Of a DNA stretch of 64,000 bases, positions 37,561-47,370 are shown piece by piece; position 1 is the first letter of the stretch; the number at the start of each line of letters is the position of its first letter. The translations under genes and the position numbers were made by a program. The notes under the pieces were generated by a model. It saw only the letters and a program-made list of their open reading frames with translations, was not told the DNA's origin and did not search any database. This DNA is from Pedobacter boryungensis (GTDB taxonomy: Bacteria > Bacteroidota > Bacteroidia > Sphingobacteriales > Sphingobacteriaceae): NCBI RefSeq assembly GCF_013204825.1, contig NZ_JABMKV010000001.1:124001-188000 (forward strand), read 5' to 3'.

Positions 37561-39540
37561 ATGTCGAGCACTAAAAAAACGACCACAAACAAAAAAGTAA
37601 GTACAAAAGAAAATCCTTTTGATACCTACCAAAAAAGTGTTTGGGTACACAGTTTACTAACCGACTTCGATATTTCTCTATTCGTATCCGGAAAACATTT
37701 CCGCCTATACGAGAAAATGGGTGCGCACTTGTGCACGGTCAATAAAATTAATGGAACTTATTTTGCAGTTTGGGCACCTAACGCACAACGAGTAGCCGTT
37801 ATTGCCAACTTTAATGGTTGGAACAAAGAAAGTCATCAACTCTATAAACGTTGGGATGCATCTGGTATTTGGGAAGGATTTATTCCTCATGTAGGAAAAG
37901 GAGAGGTGTATAAATATTATATCAAAGGTTTTGATGGTAGTGATTTAGAAAAAGGAGATCCGTTTGCGTTGCGATGGGAACATCCACCACAAAAAGCTTC
38001 TATCGTTTGGGATACAGATTATACATGGAAAGATAAATCGTGGTTAACCAAACGACCTAAACTCAATGCGCTCGACCAACCCATATCGGTTTATGAATTG
38101 CATTTAGGTTCTTGGCAACGCGATCCGAGTAATCCAGAACGGATATTAAGTTATGGGGAAATTGCAAAGAGCTTAGTTCTATACATTTTAGAAATGGGTT
38201 TTACGCATGTAGAGCTCATGCCAATTATGGAATATCCGTATTATCCATCTTGGGGATATCAGATTACTGGATATTTCGCAGCAAGTTCTAGACATGGTGC
38301 TCCTCAAGATTTAATGCACTTAATAGAAGAGCTGCATAAAAATAATATTGCAGTCATATTAGATTGGGTTCCATCACATTTCCCAGGAGATGCACATGGT
38401 TTATTCAATTTTGATGGGACACATTTGTTTGAACATGCCGATATGCGCAAGGGTTTTCATCCAGATTGGAAATCTTATATCTTTAATTACGATAGAAATG
38501 AAGTGCGCTCATTCTTAATCAGCAATGCGCTATTTTGGATAGATAAATACCATGCAGATGGTTTAAGAGTAGATGCTGTGGCTTCTATGTTGTATTTTGA
38601 TTTTAGCAGAGAAGAAGGTGAGTACGGAACAAACGAATTTGGTGGCACAGAAAATTTAGGTGCAATTCAGTTTCTGAAAGACTTAAACGAAGCCATTTAC
38701 GGTCAGTATAAAGGAGTACAAACCATAGCCGAAGAAAGTAGCACTTTTGATGGTGTAACACGGCCTGTGCATGCTGGTGGTTTAGGTTTTGGCATGAAAT
38801 GGATGATGGGTTGGATGAACGATACCTTGAAATATTTCAAAAACGATCCTATCAATAGAAAATTTCATCATCATCAATTAACGTTTAGCATGACCTATGC
38901 TTTTACGGAAAATTTCATGTTGCCTTTTTCGCATGATGAAGTTGTGCATGGTAAATCATCAATGATTTATAAAATGCCAGGAGACGAATGGCAGAAATTC
39001 GCTAATCTGCGTACACTTTATGCTTACATGTTTACGCACCCTGGCACAAAGCTATTGTTTATGGGCAATGAGTTTGCACAAACTAATGAGTGGAATTTCA
39101 CCGAATCACTACGTTGGGATTTATTACAACATGCACCACATGCTGGTATGCAACAATTGGTAAAAGCCTTAAACCTATTATACAGAAAAGAGCCAGCTTT
39201 ATACAAGTACAATTTTTCTTACGAAGGCTTTGAATGGATTAATGCCGACGATGCAGATCATTCGATATTTATCTATGTTCGTAAATCTGATAAAGCAAAG
39301 GATACATTAGTATTTGTGCTGAATTTAACACCTGTATATCATGAAAACTTCAAGATTGGTGTGCCAATGAAAGGCAAATGGAAAGAAATTTTTAATACAG
39401 ATGCTGCTGAATTTTATGGTAGTGGAAAATTAAATACGGAAACTTTACCAACGGAAAATGTTGCCTATAATAATCAGAAGCAATCTATTGTAATTAATAT
39501 TCCACCATTAGCGGTTGTTGTTTTTAAAAAAGGAGTTTAA
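37561..39540 (+). CDS. glgB: 1,4-alpha-glucan branching enzyme GlgB
   Basis: Introduces alpha-1,6 branches into glycogen. The 659-residue protein has a Lys/Thr-rich start, an N-terminal CBM48/E-set domain (about 50-150, TYFAVWAPNAQRVAVIANFNGW), and a GH13 barrel with D338 (GLRVDAVASM), E391 (TIAEESSTF) and D459 (FSHDEVVHGKSS). A C-terminal beta domain follows. The EYPYYPSWGYQITGYFAASSR region is characteristic of branching enzymes. It lies 46 bases after the ABC ATPase. No other glg gene is in the window. Confidence 0.94.
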   Translation: MSSTKKTTTNKKVSTKENPFDTYQKSVWVHSLLTDFDISLFVSGKHFRLYEKMGAHLCTVNKINGTYFAVWAPNAQRVAVIANFNGWNKESHQLYKRWDASGIWEGFIPHVGKGEVYKYYIKGFDGSDLEKGDPFALRWEHPPQKASIVWDTDYTWKDKSWLTKRPKLNALDQPISVYELHLGSWQRDPSNPERILSYGEIAKSLVLYILEMGFTHVELMPIMEYPYYPSWGYQITGYFAASSRHGAPQDLMHLIEELHKNNIAVILDWVPSHFPGDAHGLFNFDGTHLFEHADMRKGFHPDWKSYIFNYDRNEVRSFLISNALFWIDKYHADGLRVDAVASMLYFDFSREEGEYGTNEFGGTENLGAIQFLKDLNEAIYGQYKGVQTIAEESSTFDGVTRPVHAGGLGFGMKWMMGWMNDTLKYFKNDPINRKFHHHQLTFSMTYAFTENFMLPFSHDEVVHGKSSMIYKMPGDEWQKFANLRTLYAYMFTHPGTKLLFMGNEFAQTNEWNFTESLRWDLLQHAPHAGMQQLVKALNLLYRKEPALYKYNFSYEGFEWINADDADHSIFIYVRKSDKAKDTLVFVLNLTPVYHENFKIGVPMKGKWKEIFNTDAAEFYGSGKLNTETLPTENVAYNNQKQSIVINIPPLAVVVFKKGV

Positions 39541-39558
39541 ATTGTCATAAATAACAAA

Positions 39559-39600
39559 CCGTCCTTTCGACTGGAGTGCAGCGAAATGGAGAAATCTTTG
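39559..39600 (+). repeat. Dispersed intergenic repeat (TTTCGACT...GCAGCGAAATGGAG type)
   Basis: Contains TTTCGACTGGAGTGCAGCGA followed by AATGGAGAAATCTTT. TTTCG and CGAAA pair as a small hairpin. This element is frequent between genes in Pedobacter-like genomes, as I recall. Only one copy of this type is in the window. Confidence 0.5.
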
Positions 39601-39634
39601 AAATTATACTTCTTGCATGTGTTGAATAAAATAT

Positions 39635-39985
39635 ATGATAAAAAGAACATTTGAATTTTATAAAAACGAAAAAGACGAGTGGTATCTAAATTTACCAGAA
39701 TGGAATGGCGACCTTGAAGATTTACAAATGGTAGAAGGGGCTGATAAATGGTTAGATCTTTTAAGCAAAAAGGCTTCAACAATTAAAGTCATCATGTCTA
39801 ATGAACAATTTGAAAATTCCGAAATCCTTACCTTGCTACGTATTAAAGAAGAAAACTTAGGCGGCGGAGGTGTCTATTTTTTAGAAACCTATCAAAATAA
39901 AAAAGTAGCACTTAAATTGTGGTTATGCGATGTCACTAATTTTGTTTTTAAAACCATACCACAAAAAATTTACTTTGCCATTTAG
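39635..39985 (+). CDS. Small conserved hypothetical protein (possibly DUF6717-like)
   Basis: A 116-residue soluble protein beginning MIKRTFEFYKNEKDEWYLNL, with EWNGDLEDLQMVEGADKWLDLL and a C-terminal beta-rich part. The pattern 'FYK...WYLNLPEW...LQMVEGAD' is reminiscent of DUF6717, but I cannot confirm it. It stands alone between glgB and the histidine kinase. No function is proposed. Confidence 0.6.
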   Translation: MIKRTFEFYKNEKDEWYLNLPEWNGDLEDLQMVEGADKWLDLLSKKASTIKVIMSNEQFENSEILTLLRIKEENLGGGGVYFLETYQNKKVALKLWLCDVTNFVFKTIPQKIYFAI

Positions 39986-40139
39986 GTGTTTATGTAGGGT
40001 ATATAAAGTACTCTTTTGCTATAGACTTAAATTTTTGTTTGGTTTGACAAGCATTAAAGCAATTTTAGTATATTAGCCTTGTTAAACGCTCAAAAACAGG
40101 TTTCATGCAAGTAGTAAAATTAAGTTTTTTTAAATAGCT

Positions 40140-42494
40140 ATGGAGAAGAAACCCTATAAGCTATCTAACTGGTTTTTATACCGACCTAAAACCTCAGGAT
40201 TTATATTCTTTCTATTTCTACTTAGTCTAATTGGGTTAATTGTTAGTCAACGATACCAACTTTTTCAAGAGAATAAAGAACGAGAAATTGCTAATATTCT
40301 AGATGGTGTAGAGCAAAACATAGAGCAAACAGTAAAAAGTAGCTATACCGTTGCACTCACCTTAGCACTTACAGTTGATAATAACGGTGTCCCTCAAAAT
40401 TTCGATGAAGTTGCCAAACAACTCATTGCTTCAAATCCTGATTTACAAGCCGTACAATTGGTGCCAAATGGTGTGGTTAAATATGTTTATCCCTTAAAAG
40501 GAAATGAGGCTGTACTTAATCTAGATCTTTTTAAAAGTCCACCAAGAACCATACTTGAAGCCCAAAAAGCAATTAAGAGTAGAAAAATGTATTATCAAGG
40601 TCCGGTTAAATTAACCCAAGGTGGAATGGGTGTAGTAGGTCGGTTACCGCTATTTATCAATAACAAATTTTGGGGTTTCTCTGCCGTAGTAATTAGATTA
40701 GAAAAACTATTTAAAACAGCCGGTATTGATAACAACAAGTACAAAGATTATCAATTTCAGTTTTCTAAAATAAATGACTTAACTCACAAAGAAGAGTTTT
40801 TTCTTCCTGCAACACGAGATTTTGATAGCAATCAATCTAAATCTATCAATTTTCCTGATGGAGATTGGAAACTATATGTAGTAAATGCAAGTCCTTATAG
40901 TAGTTGGTTTCAATTAGTGAGTGCCATTCTTTTTGGCTTAGGGCTGGCAGGCTTATCAAGTTATTTATTGACAAGGCTACTTAAAAAACAAGCACAATTA
41001 CATGGAAAAGTTTCAGATCAAGCCTCACAACTTATGGCTACTGAAAGCAAGTTTAAAAACATTTTTGATCATGCCGCAATTGGAATAGCTAGAGTAAATT
41101 CTATAACCGGTCAAGTTTTAGAGGTGAATCAATATTTATGCAGTTTTTTAGGGTATACCGAAGAAGAACTAATGCGTAAAAAAATTAAAACGATTATTTA
41201 TCCAGATGATTTAGCGGAAGATAGAATACTTTTTAAACAATTGCTTAGTGGAGAAATTAGACAATTTAATACTGAAAAGAGATATCTAACAAAAGATGGT
41301 AAGGTAATTTGGGGCAATGTAATTATAACTCCATTATGGAATGAGGATGAAGCACCCAGCACTCATATTGTAATTGTAGAAGATGTAACCCAACGAAAAC
41401 AAGAAGAACAAATTTTAATTGCATCACAACAACGGATCGAATCATTAATTAATACGGTTGATGGTATCGTTTGGGAAGGCAATCCTAAAGAAACCACCTA
41501 TACTTTTGTAAGTAAGAAAGTACAAGATATTTTGGGCTATACAGTTAAGCAGTTTAAGAATACACCGAGGTTTTGGTTTGATCATTTACATCCAGAAGAT
41601 AAAGAAAGAGTTGAAGACTATATCGCTAAGAGTAATAAACACGAAAAACAACTTGACTTCGAATATAGGATGATAGCTAAGGATAAGTCAATTGTGTGGA
41701 TTAGAGATATTGTAACCATTATTAGAGAAGCTGGCCAACCAGTAAAATTAAGAGGGATTATGATTGATATTACCAATCAGAAACATGCTGAAGAAGCACT
41801 CAATAAATCATTTCAACTTGTAACAGAACAAAATAAACGCTTACTCAATTTCTCTTATATCGTTTCTCATAATTTACGCTCGCACTCTAGTAACATACAA
41901 GGTATTTCTACTTTAATAGAGAGCGCTAAAACAGAAGAAGATAGAGATGAAATGATACAGCTACTCAAAACAGTAGCCAATAACTTAAACGAAACATTAT
42001 TTAATTTGAATAATATTATCAATATTCAAACCAGCATAGATATTATTGTAGAGCCCCTAAACCTATACGATTATATTGCCAAAACGCTCATTACACAAAA
42101 TGCTCAAATTTTAGTAAAAGAGGCAACGGTATTAATAAAAGTAGATGAGGATATAGAAATCATGTACAATAAAGCGTATTTAGAAAGCATTTTATTAAAT
42201 TTAATTTCTAATGCCCTGCGCTATAGTCACCCCGATAGAAAACCAGTAATTTCTATGGCCTGTTTTGAAGAAAATGGACAATTGGTGTTACATGTATCTG
42301 ATAATGGAATTGGAATAGACTTGAAGAAATATGGGGACAAGATGTTTGGGATTTATCAAACCTTTAATGGTAATGCCGATGCCAGAGGATTTGGGTTATT
42401 TATTTCGAAAAATCAAGTAGAAGCAATGGGTGGAAAAATTGAAGTAGAAAGTGATTTGAATAAAGGCACAACATTTAAAATATATTTTAAATAA
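40140..42494 (+). CDS. Membrane sensor histidine kinase with CHASE and two PAS domains
   Basis: A 784-residue sensor. Membrane segment 1 is at about 17-35. A periplasmic CHASE-type domain follows (about 40-240, with DGVEQNIEQTVKSSYTVALT). Membrane segment 2 is near 255-278. Two PAS/PAC domains occupy about 300-415 and 425-545, and the kinase core has the phospho-histidine in IVSHNLRSH (H577), N-box LLNLISNALRYSH, DNGIGIDL and GFGLFISKNQVEAMGGK. The H-box is HNLR rather than HELR, common in Bacteroidota PAS kinases. No response regulator is adjacent. Confidence 0.88.
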   Translation: MEKKPYKLSNWFLYRPKTSGFIFFLFLLSLIGLIVSQRYQLFQENKEREIANILDGVEQNIEQTVKSSYTVALTLALTVDNNGVPQNFDEVAKQLIASNPDLQAVQLVPNGVVKYVYPLKGNEAVLNLDLFKSPPRTILEAQKAIKSRKMYYQGPVKLTQGGMGVVGRLPLFINNKFWGFSAVVIRLEKLFKTAGIDNNKYKDYQFQFSKINDLTHKEEFFLPATRDFDSNQSKSINFPDGDWKLYVVNASPYSSWFQLVSAILFGLGLAGLSSYLLTRLLKKQAQLHGKVSDQASQLMATESKFKNIFDHAAIGIARVNSITGQVLEVNQYLCSFLGYTEEELMRKKIKTIIYPDDLAEDRILFKQLLSGEIRQFNTEKRYLTKDGKVIWGNVIITPLWNEDEAPSTHIVIVEDVTQRKQEEQILIASQQRIESLINTVDGIVWEGNPKETTYTFVSKKVQDILGYTVKQFKNTPRFWFDHLHPEDKERVEDYIAKSNKHEKQLDFEYRMIAKDKSIVWIRDIVTIIREAGQPVKLRGIMIDITNQKHAEEALNKSFQLVTEQNKRLLNFSYIVSHNLRSHSSNIQGISTLIESAKTEEDRDEMIQLLKTVANNLNETLFNLNNIINIQTSIDIIVEPLNLYDYIAKTLITQNAQILVKEATVLIKVDEDIEIMYNKAYLESILLNLISNALRYSHPDRKPVISMACFEENGQLVLHVSDNGIGIDLKKYGDKMFGIYQTFNGNADARGFGLFISKNQVEAMGGKIEVESDLNKGTTFKIYFK

Positions 42495-42830
42495 TCGATA
42501 ACCCTCCTTTGTCTAACCGCTCGTTTTCCGTGAAAACAGGAACCAAGCAGGGCCCAGCGTAGCTAATCTTAAAAACGAAAAACCGACCCTTGCATTACGA
42601 TTCCCAATCATTTGGGAATGACGATAAAGCCTTTTCGCCCTATTCTTTTTTTTGAACTTATGTTTTCTATGTATCTATGTGGTAAGCTCTATTTTTCTAA
42701 CCTCATTTTCCCTATCAATCTATACCGCAAAATTTAAAATTTATTTAAATAAAGTCGCCCTTAACTCAAATGAATTTATTAATATTGGAATCTTTAAAAT
42801 GCCTATAAGTAGAGTTCACTACTGATTATT
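42495..42830. repeat. Intergenic region with degenerate dispersed repeats
   Basis: No gene is seen in this 336-base gap. It holds CCGTGAAAACAGGAACCAAG (about 42528-42547), related to CCTGTGAAAACGGGAAACA at 48095-48113. A palindromic TTCCCAATCATTTGGGAATG lies at 42601-42620. A CTATGT-type repeat is at 42655-42685 (acttatgttttctatgtatc...), with relatives at 44036 and 48031. The rest is AT-rich leader sequence. Confidence 0.55.
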
Positions 42831-43955
42831 ATGGATCATCAAATAAACAATTCAGATTTTTTAACAATTGCTAAAGATAAGTACGATGAGTACCTATTGC
42901 TAAGCAATTTCTATATGATTTCTGGAGATTTGTTATGTATTGCAGACTTTAATGGATACTTTAAAAGAATAAATCCGGCAGTAGTAAAATTATTAGGATA
43001 TACCGAAGAAGAGCTAATGGCTAGACCTATTAATGACTTCGTTTATATAGATGATAAAATTAAAACCAACAGCTCTCGCGAAACAGTTTACGATGGAGTG
43101 CTATTAAATAATTTCGAAAATAGGTACGTAACCAAAAGTGGAGAAATTGTTTGGCTTGCTTGGACATCTATGCCTTTTGTAGAAAAGAAATTAGTATTTG
43201 GTATTGCGAAGGATGTAACCTTAAGAAAAAGAGAAGAAGAAGAACGCAATTTACTAATTGCTAACCTGAGTAAAATTAACAAAGACTTACAAACTTTTAC
43301 CCAAATGACTTCTCATGACATGAGGTCTCCGGTAAATAATATTGTCGCCATTTCTAAATTATTGGATAATGCTAAAATAGAAGACCCAAAAACAGTAGAG
43401 CTAATTAACATCTTAAACGCTACTAGTGATCAACTGCATCATACCATCAATAATTTTGTAGATGTGATGATTAAAAACGATAAGTTGAGCTTGCAAATAG
43501 AAGAATTAAATTTAGCGGAGGTGCTACATACTGTAACTACATCTATTGCCTCATTGCTTCTTACAGCTAATGCCAAACTCGAAACTGATTTTTCTGCTTT
43601 TAACACCATTGCATTTAACAGACTGTATTTAGAAAGCATTTTCCTTAACCTAATCACTAATGCTATTAAATATGCTAACCCTGCCAAACCACCAGTAATT
43701 AAAATTACTGCAGTATGTACAAATGGATTGTATCAGTTAATTATTTCAGATAATGGCTTAGGTTTCGATGTTGCTAAAGTAAAAGATAAAATTTTCGGAA
43801 TGTATCAAGTCTTTCATGAACATGAAGACAGCAAAGGCTTAGGTTTGCACCTGGTTCACGGGCACATCACTTCATTAGGCGGTAAAATTGAAGTAGACAG
43901 CCGGGTAAACGAAGGTACAACATTCACAATTTCTTTTAAAGCATTACAGAGCTAA
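42831..43955 (+). CDS. Soluble PAS sensor histidine kinase
   Basis: A 374-residue kinase with no membrane segment. One PAS/PAC domain (about 20-138, ISGDLLCIADFNGYFKRINPAVVKLLGYTEEEL) is followed by a kinase core with the phospho-histidine in MTSHDMRSPVNN (H162), N-box IFLNLITNAIKYANP, DNGLGFDV and GLGLHLVHGHITSLGGK. The PAS and catalytic parts resemble those of the membrane kinase just upstream, so they may be paralogues. It is separated from that gene by 336 bases of repeats and probably has its own promoter. Confidence 0.86.
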   Translation: MDHQINNSDFLTIAKDKYDEYLLLSNFYMISGDLLCIADFNGYFKRINPAVVKLLGYTEEELMARPINDFVYIDDKIKTNSSRETVYDGVLLNNFENRYVTKSGEIVWLAWTSMPFVEKKLVFGIAKDVTLRKREEEERNLLIANLSKINKDLQTFTQMTSHDMRSPVNNIVAISKLLDNAKIEDPKTVELINILNATSDQLHHTINNFVDVMIKNDKLSLQIEELNLAEVLHTVTTSIASLLLTANAKLETDFSAFNTIAFNRLYLESIFLNLITNAIKYANPAKPPVIKITAVCTNGLYQLIISDNGLGFDVAKVKDKIFGMYQVFHEHEDSKGLGLHLVHGHITSLGGKIEVDSRVNEGTTFTISFKALQS

Positions 43956-44035
43956 TGTAACAACTTATCTTTCCCACCGCCTTCGTCCTTGTGACGTGAC
44001 AATCTTTAAGTTAAACTAAATTCTACCAACAAATC

Positions 44036-44059
44036 AAACTATGTACCTATGTGGTAAAA
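44036..44059 (+). repeat. CTATGT-type dispersed repeat
   Basis: ACTATGTACCTATGTGGTAA within 44036-44059 resembles the stretches at 42655-42685 and 48031-48060. Confidence 0.45.
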
Positions 44060-44083
44060 TGAAGCTTTTTTTTATTACTAACC

Positions 44084-44308
44084 CTAATCAGTCTTTGGTG
44101 CAATCCCTTTATCTACATCTAAAGTATAAGAAGCCTCAGAAGCATCAAAAGCTTGTTTCAGTATCTCCATATTAGGTTGTTCCTCTTCTTCAGACATAGT
44201 AAATTCTTCATCTAAACCGTTGCTGTGAATGTCTTTCTGACTTTGTTGATCCTCCGATTCTGAATTTTCAGAATCATCAAAAGGAATAGTATTTTCTGGC
44301 GTAATCAT
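44084..44308 (-). CDS. Small acidic hypothetical protein
   Basis: A 74-residue, strongly acidic protein from ATG at 44308 (MITPENTIPFDDSENSESED...); an upstream TTG would add nine hydrophobic residues and is less likely. It is rich in Glu, Asp, Ser and Gln in the first half, with a short predicted helix (NMEILKQAFDASEASY). Mostly disordered in appearance. No family is recognised. Confidence 0.5.
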   Translation of the reverse strand: MITPENTIPFDDSENSESEDQQSQKDIHSNGLDEEFTMSEEEEQPNMEILKQAFDASEASYTLDVDKGIAPKTD

Positions 44309-44528
44309 AATTTCTATTTTTAAATAAAACAGCAAAAAAGAGGCTTTGTTTCAATTCATAACCAATTTATTCGACGCAATACCTATACGTTAGATTTAAT
44401 ACAACTGTTAACTTAAAATCAATCGCAAATTAAGTTTTAAAATTACTTTAGATGTTTTAAAGAAAAATGATAACTTTAAATCAACGCTCTCAGATTATTA
44501 ATTATTGGTACAAAAGATCTAACTCCCT

Positions 44529-45023
44529 ATGATAGATAAAACGACACCAATTAATGTAATACGATTTGACGTTAACCTTAACCCTGATCTTACACAGGCT
44601 AATGAAGTCGATTGTAACATTGATTACGACTTAGGCAGGTCGCAAATTTCAGGACAAAACTATTTAGTACTTCATTGGCAGCTCGTGGCCTATGATCAAC
44701 TTAACAACGTTCTCGTTAACTATTGCTCATCAAGAGTGTGTACACTTACCATTACGAGTAAACAAGAAGATTTTGTTTCTTTAATTAATTACTTGAACAA
44801 TTATTATTTCGAAGTTGCGCTAGACTTTGAAGAAAAGTTACCAAATAGGAGCGATTTTAATTTTGTAGACCTCAGTACCTTATTAAATGAAACAGCCAGA
44901 AAGATAATTGTAAGCTTAACCAAGCTTGGAATTTACCATAAGCTTCCACGGGTAGAAATCCACTCCTTTAATGCCATGCAACAAAAACGCCATAAAAAAT
45001 CAATAAAAGAGGTCATCAATTAA
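44529..45023 (+). CDS. Hypothetical protein
   Basis: A 164-residue soluble protein without signal peptide or membrane segment. The first 80 residues look beta-rich (INVIRFDVNLNPDLTQANEV..., YLVLHWQLVAYDQLNNVLVNY). The C-terminal part is helical and basic (FNAMQQKRHKKSIKEVIN). No family is recognised. It stands alone, with about 220 bases upstream to the divergent acidic protein gene. Confidence 0.6.
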   Translation: MIDKTTPINVIRFDVNLNPDLTQANEVDCNIDYDLGRSQISGQNYLVLHWQLVAYDQLNNVLVNYCSSRVCTLTITSKQEDFVSLINYLNNYYFEVALDFEEKLPNRSDFNFVDLSTLLNETARKIIVSLTKLGIYHKLPRVEIHSFNAMQQKRHKKSIKEVIN

Positions 45024-45080
45024 TTCTAAATACGCTTTTGCTTAGTAACAAATTTGAATAAACATTTCCTCAAATTCATT

Positions 45081-45109
45081 TTGATGCAGATGTATTTATA
45101 CTAACTTTA
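45081..45109 (+). promoter_or_regulatory. Promoter for the VOC-family gene
   Basis: TTG (45081-45083), 18 bases, TAACTTTA (45102-45109), one mismatch from TAnnTTTG. It lies 24 bases before the ATG. Confidence 0.45.
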
Positions 45110-45133
45110 TAGTCAAAACAAACAAAAAAAATC

Positions 45134-45571
45134 ATGGCACAAGTAAATCCTTATTTAACCTTTGACGGTAATTGTGAAGAGGCATTTAATTTTTATAAAT
45201 CAGTATTTGGAGGAGAATTTCCTTACATAGGTAGGTTTAAAGACATGCCACCAATGGAAGGCTGCCCTGAAATGCCAGCTTCAGAAGGTGAAAAAATTAT
45301 GCATGTCTCTTTACCTATTAGTAAAGAAACTATCTTAATGGGTAGCGATAGTTCTGAAGCATTTGGACAAGCAAATGTGGCTGGCAATAATTTTTCTATT
45401 TCCATTAATGCCGACAATCAAGAAGAAGCCGATAAATTGTTTAATGGCTTATCTGCTGGTGGAAAAGTAACAATGCCAATGGATAAAACGTTTTGGGGAG
45501 CTTATTTTGGTATGTTTACCGATAAGTTTGGTATCAATTGGATGGTGAACCACGATGAAGTTCAGAAATAA
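45134..45571 (+). CDS. VOC-family PhnB-like protein (glyoxalase/bleomycin resistance fold)
   Basis: A 145-residue protein of the PhnB / 3-demethylubiquinone methyltransferase-like branch of the vicinal oxygen chelate superfamily. It starts MAQVNPYLTFDGNCEEAFNFY, with SVFGGEF, the middle HVSLPI strand, LMGSDSSEAFG, and the C-terminal FWGAYFGMFTDKFGINWMVNH. These are standard for this group. The substrate is unknown. It is a single gene with its own promoter and terminator. Confidence 0.88.
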   Translation: MAQVNPYLTFDGNCEEAFNFYKSVFGGEFPYIGRFKDMPPMEGCPEMPASEGEKIMHVSLPISKETILMGSDSSEAFGQANVAGNNFSISINADNQEEADKLFNGLSAGGKVTMPMDKTFWGAYFGMFTDKFGINWMVNHDEVQK

Positions 45572-45593
45572 GAAACAGTAAATATGAATTAGA

Positions 45594-45625
45594 AGCAGTG
45601 CTGATGATTTCAGTGCTGCTTTTTT
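45594..45625. terminator. Terminator after the VOC-family gene
   Basis: AGCAGTGCTG and CAGTGCTGCT pair over ten positions (two G-U pairs) with a 7-nt loop, followed by TTTTTT. It lies between convergent genes. Confidence 0.75.
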
Positions 45626-45633
45626 AGTTAGCT

Positions 45634-46458
45634 CTAGCCTAAAAATTCATTTAATACAGCCACAAAGTATTGTAAGATTTCAAGATTTGGATTGCTTGTC
45701 ATAATCTCACCCATATAACTACCATGTGAGCCCGGTAAAATAGCCAAATGACCTTTTTCAAAAAGACGGTACATTTCTACGGCATGTTCTGGCGTTGGTA
45801 AATCATGGTCTCCAATTAAAACCAGTACAGGTGCTTTAATTTTTTGTAAATCTTCTGCTTTCCAATCTTTAAACGTTTGCATGCGTTGCGAATCCTTAGT
45901 AAACATATTCATGAGCGCTGCGGGATTGTTATTGATCTTCAAAAACTCATCTTTATATACTTGTGGCATATCACTAAACTTTGCATGTACAATGCCTTCC
46001 CAAAACCCTGCAGGAGCACCGTCTTTTTTATAAAATGCAGAAGCCACAATTAATTTATTCACCAAAGTGGGATGGCGCATACCAATTTCCATAGCAGTTT
46101 GTCCGCCGTTGCTAAAGCCAAAAATATCAGCTTTAGCTATGTTTAAGTGTTTCAATAAAGCGGCCACATCATCTGCATCTTGCTGAAAACTTTCTGGTGC
46201 ATCTCGATCTCCCGAATGACCATGTGCTTGCAACTCTACGCCAATAACCCGATGAGTTTTTGCTAAATATGGGATAATTCTACCGAAAGTAGTATGTAAC
46301 GTTGAACCTCCACCATGTATTAAAACCAACGGACTACCTGTACCATGAATTTCATAATACATTCTTAAACCATTTACGGTTGCATATTTTCCTGTTTGTG
46401 CATCTGATGTAGTCATAGTGAGGATAGTAATTAATAAGGTTAAGGTAATGATTTTCAT
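45634..46458 (-). CDS. Secreted alpha/beta-fold hydrolase
   Basis: A 274-residue hydrolase. Residues 1-20 form a signal peptide (MKIITLTLLITILTMTTSDA). The oxyanion-hole loop is HGGGS (about 48-52), the nucleophile elbow is GFSNGG (S116), an acid lies in IGDHDLPTP, and the histidine is in PGSHGSYMG. It resembles haloperoxidase/lipase-like hydrolases, but the substrate is not predictable. It converges with the VOC gene. Confidence 0.85.
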   Translation of the reverse strand: MKIITLTLLITILTMTTSDAQTGKYATVNGLRMYYEIHGTGSPLVLIHGGGSTLHTTFGRIIPYLAKTHRVIGVELQAHGHSGDRDAPESFQQDADDVAALLKHLNIAKADIFGFSNGGQTAMEIGMRHPTLVNKLIVASAFYKKDGAPAGFWEGIVHAKFSDMPQVYKDEFLKINNNPAALMNMFTKDSQRMQTFKDWKAEDLQKIKAPVLVLIGDHDLPTPEHAVEMYRLFEKGHLAILPGSHGSYMGEIMTSNPNLEILQYFVAVLNEFLG

Positions 46459-46642
46459 GGCATTATTTTGAACACAAATTTGTATAGGATATTTTGAAAA
46501 TCAAAGTGTATACTAACAATTATAAACTTATACTGGCCTCTTGATTGTAAGCTTTACTAAGTATCATTCCATACTTAAAGAAAGGCCAAATTGCTATTTA
46601 TCCCAATTTTCCATTCTATATTTATTTTATTAAATTTCGATT

Positions 46643-47272
46643 ATGAATACAATACATCGATTAGTGCTTTGTGTAGTACTTGTTTTTTGCACAACTTGCC
46701 TATTTGCACAGACTAATGAAGACCCAAGAATTGCTAAGTTTTTAGCGGTAAAACCTGGGATGAAAACAGGTGCCGCTCATGATTATCTGCAAACACTTTT
46801 TCCAGAATGGAACTTGAAAAAGATGCAAAATATTTGCCTAATAGTAGGTGATTGGACAGTACCTGATGAAGATGGGACGCGTTTTAAATATATGTATCAG
46901 CAACGGTTTTATCTCGCGGCTAAAGTTGATACTCTCCAAGATAATGAACAAACCATTACTAAAAAAATTGCTGCAATGTGGAAGGTATATCAACAAACAG
47001 GTTATATAGCATGCAATGCCAGTACATTCGACATTAGAGATGGAAATTTATTGAAGTATGCTGTTGCTGATAAATTTGATCAGTTTTTAGAAGATGCAAT
47101 TAAATGGAAATTGGATTTGAACAAAATTGATTTCTATGATCAGATGACACTGTTAGATTATGTTGATTACCACCTTAATCGCTATAAAGGATCTGCGATG
47201 GAACCAGTATATAAAAAATACCACAATATGTTTCGTAAAGCTGGAGCAAAATATAAAAGAGAGCTCCAATAA
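46643..47272 (+). CDS. Secreted hypothetical protein
   Basis: A 209-residue protein with a signal peptide (MNTIHRLVLCVVLVFCTTCLFA|Q). The mature part is soluble, helical and charged. It contains two aromatic-rich stretches (WNLKKMQNICLIVGDWTV and YVDYHLNRYKG). No family is recognised. A terminator follows at 47335. Confidence 0.65.
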   Translation: MNTIHRLVLCVVLVFCTTCLFAQTNEDPRIAKFLAVKPGMKTGAAHDYLQTLFPEWNLKKMQNICLIVGDWTVPDEDGTRFKYMYQQRFYLAAKVDTLQDNEQTITKKIAAMWKVYQQTGYIACNASTFDIRDGNLLKYAVADKFDQFLEDAIKWKLDLNKIDFYDQMTLLDYVDYHLNRYKGSAMEPVYKKYHNMFRKAGAKYKRELQ

Positions 47273-47334
47273 TAAAAGCTATTTTAATTGAACGCGTTTT
47301 AGTGTACTATAAAAAGAAATAGCCTATAAAAATG

Positions 47335-47370
47335 AAAAGAGACAATCCATCCAGACTTGTCTCTTTTTCT
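47335..47370. terminator. Terminator hairpin at 47335-47370
   Basis: AAAAGAGACAA (47335-47345) and TTGTCTCTTTT (47357-47367) form an 11-bp stem with an 11-nt loop. T-rich sequence follows on both strands, so it can end the 46643 gene on plus and the predicted small RNA on minus. Confidence 0.85.

Noticed and set aside
46505..46520. AGTGTATACT as another operator copy
   Set aside because: It is palindromic but lacks the five-base spacing and the full TACAC arm.
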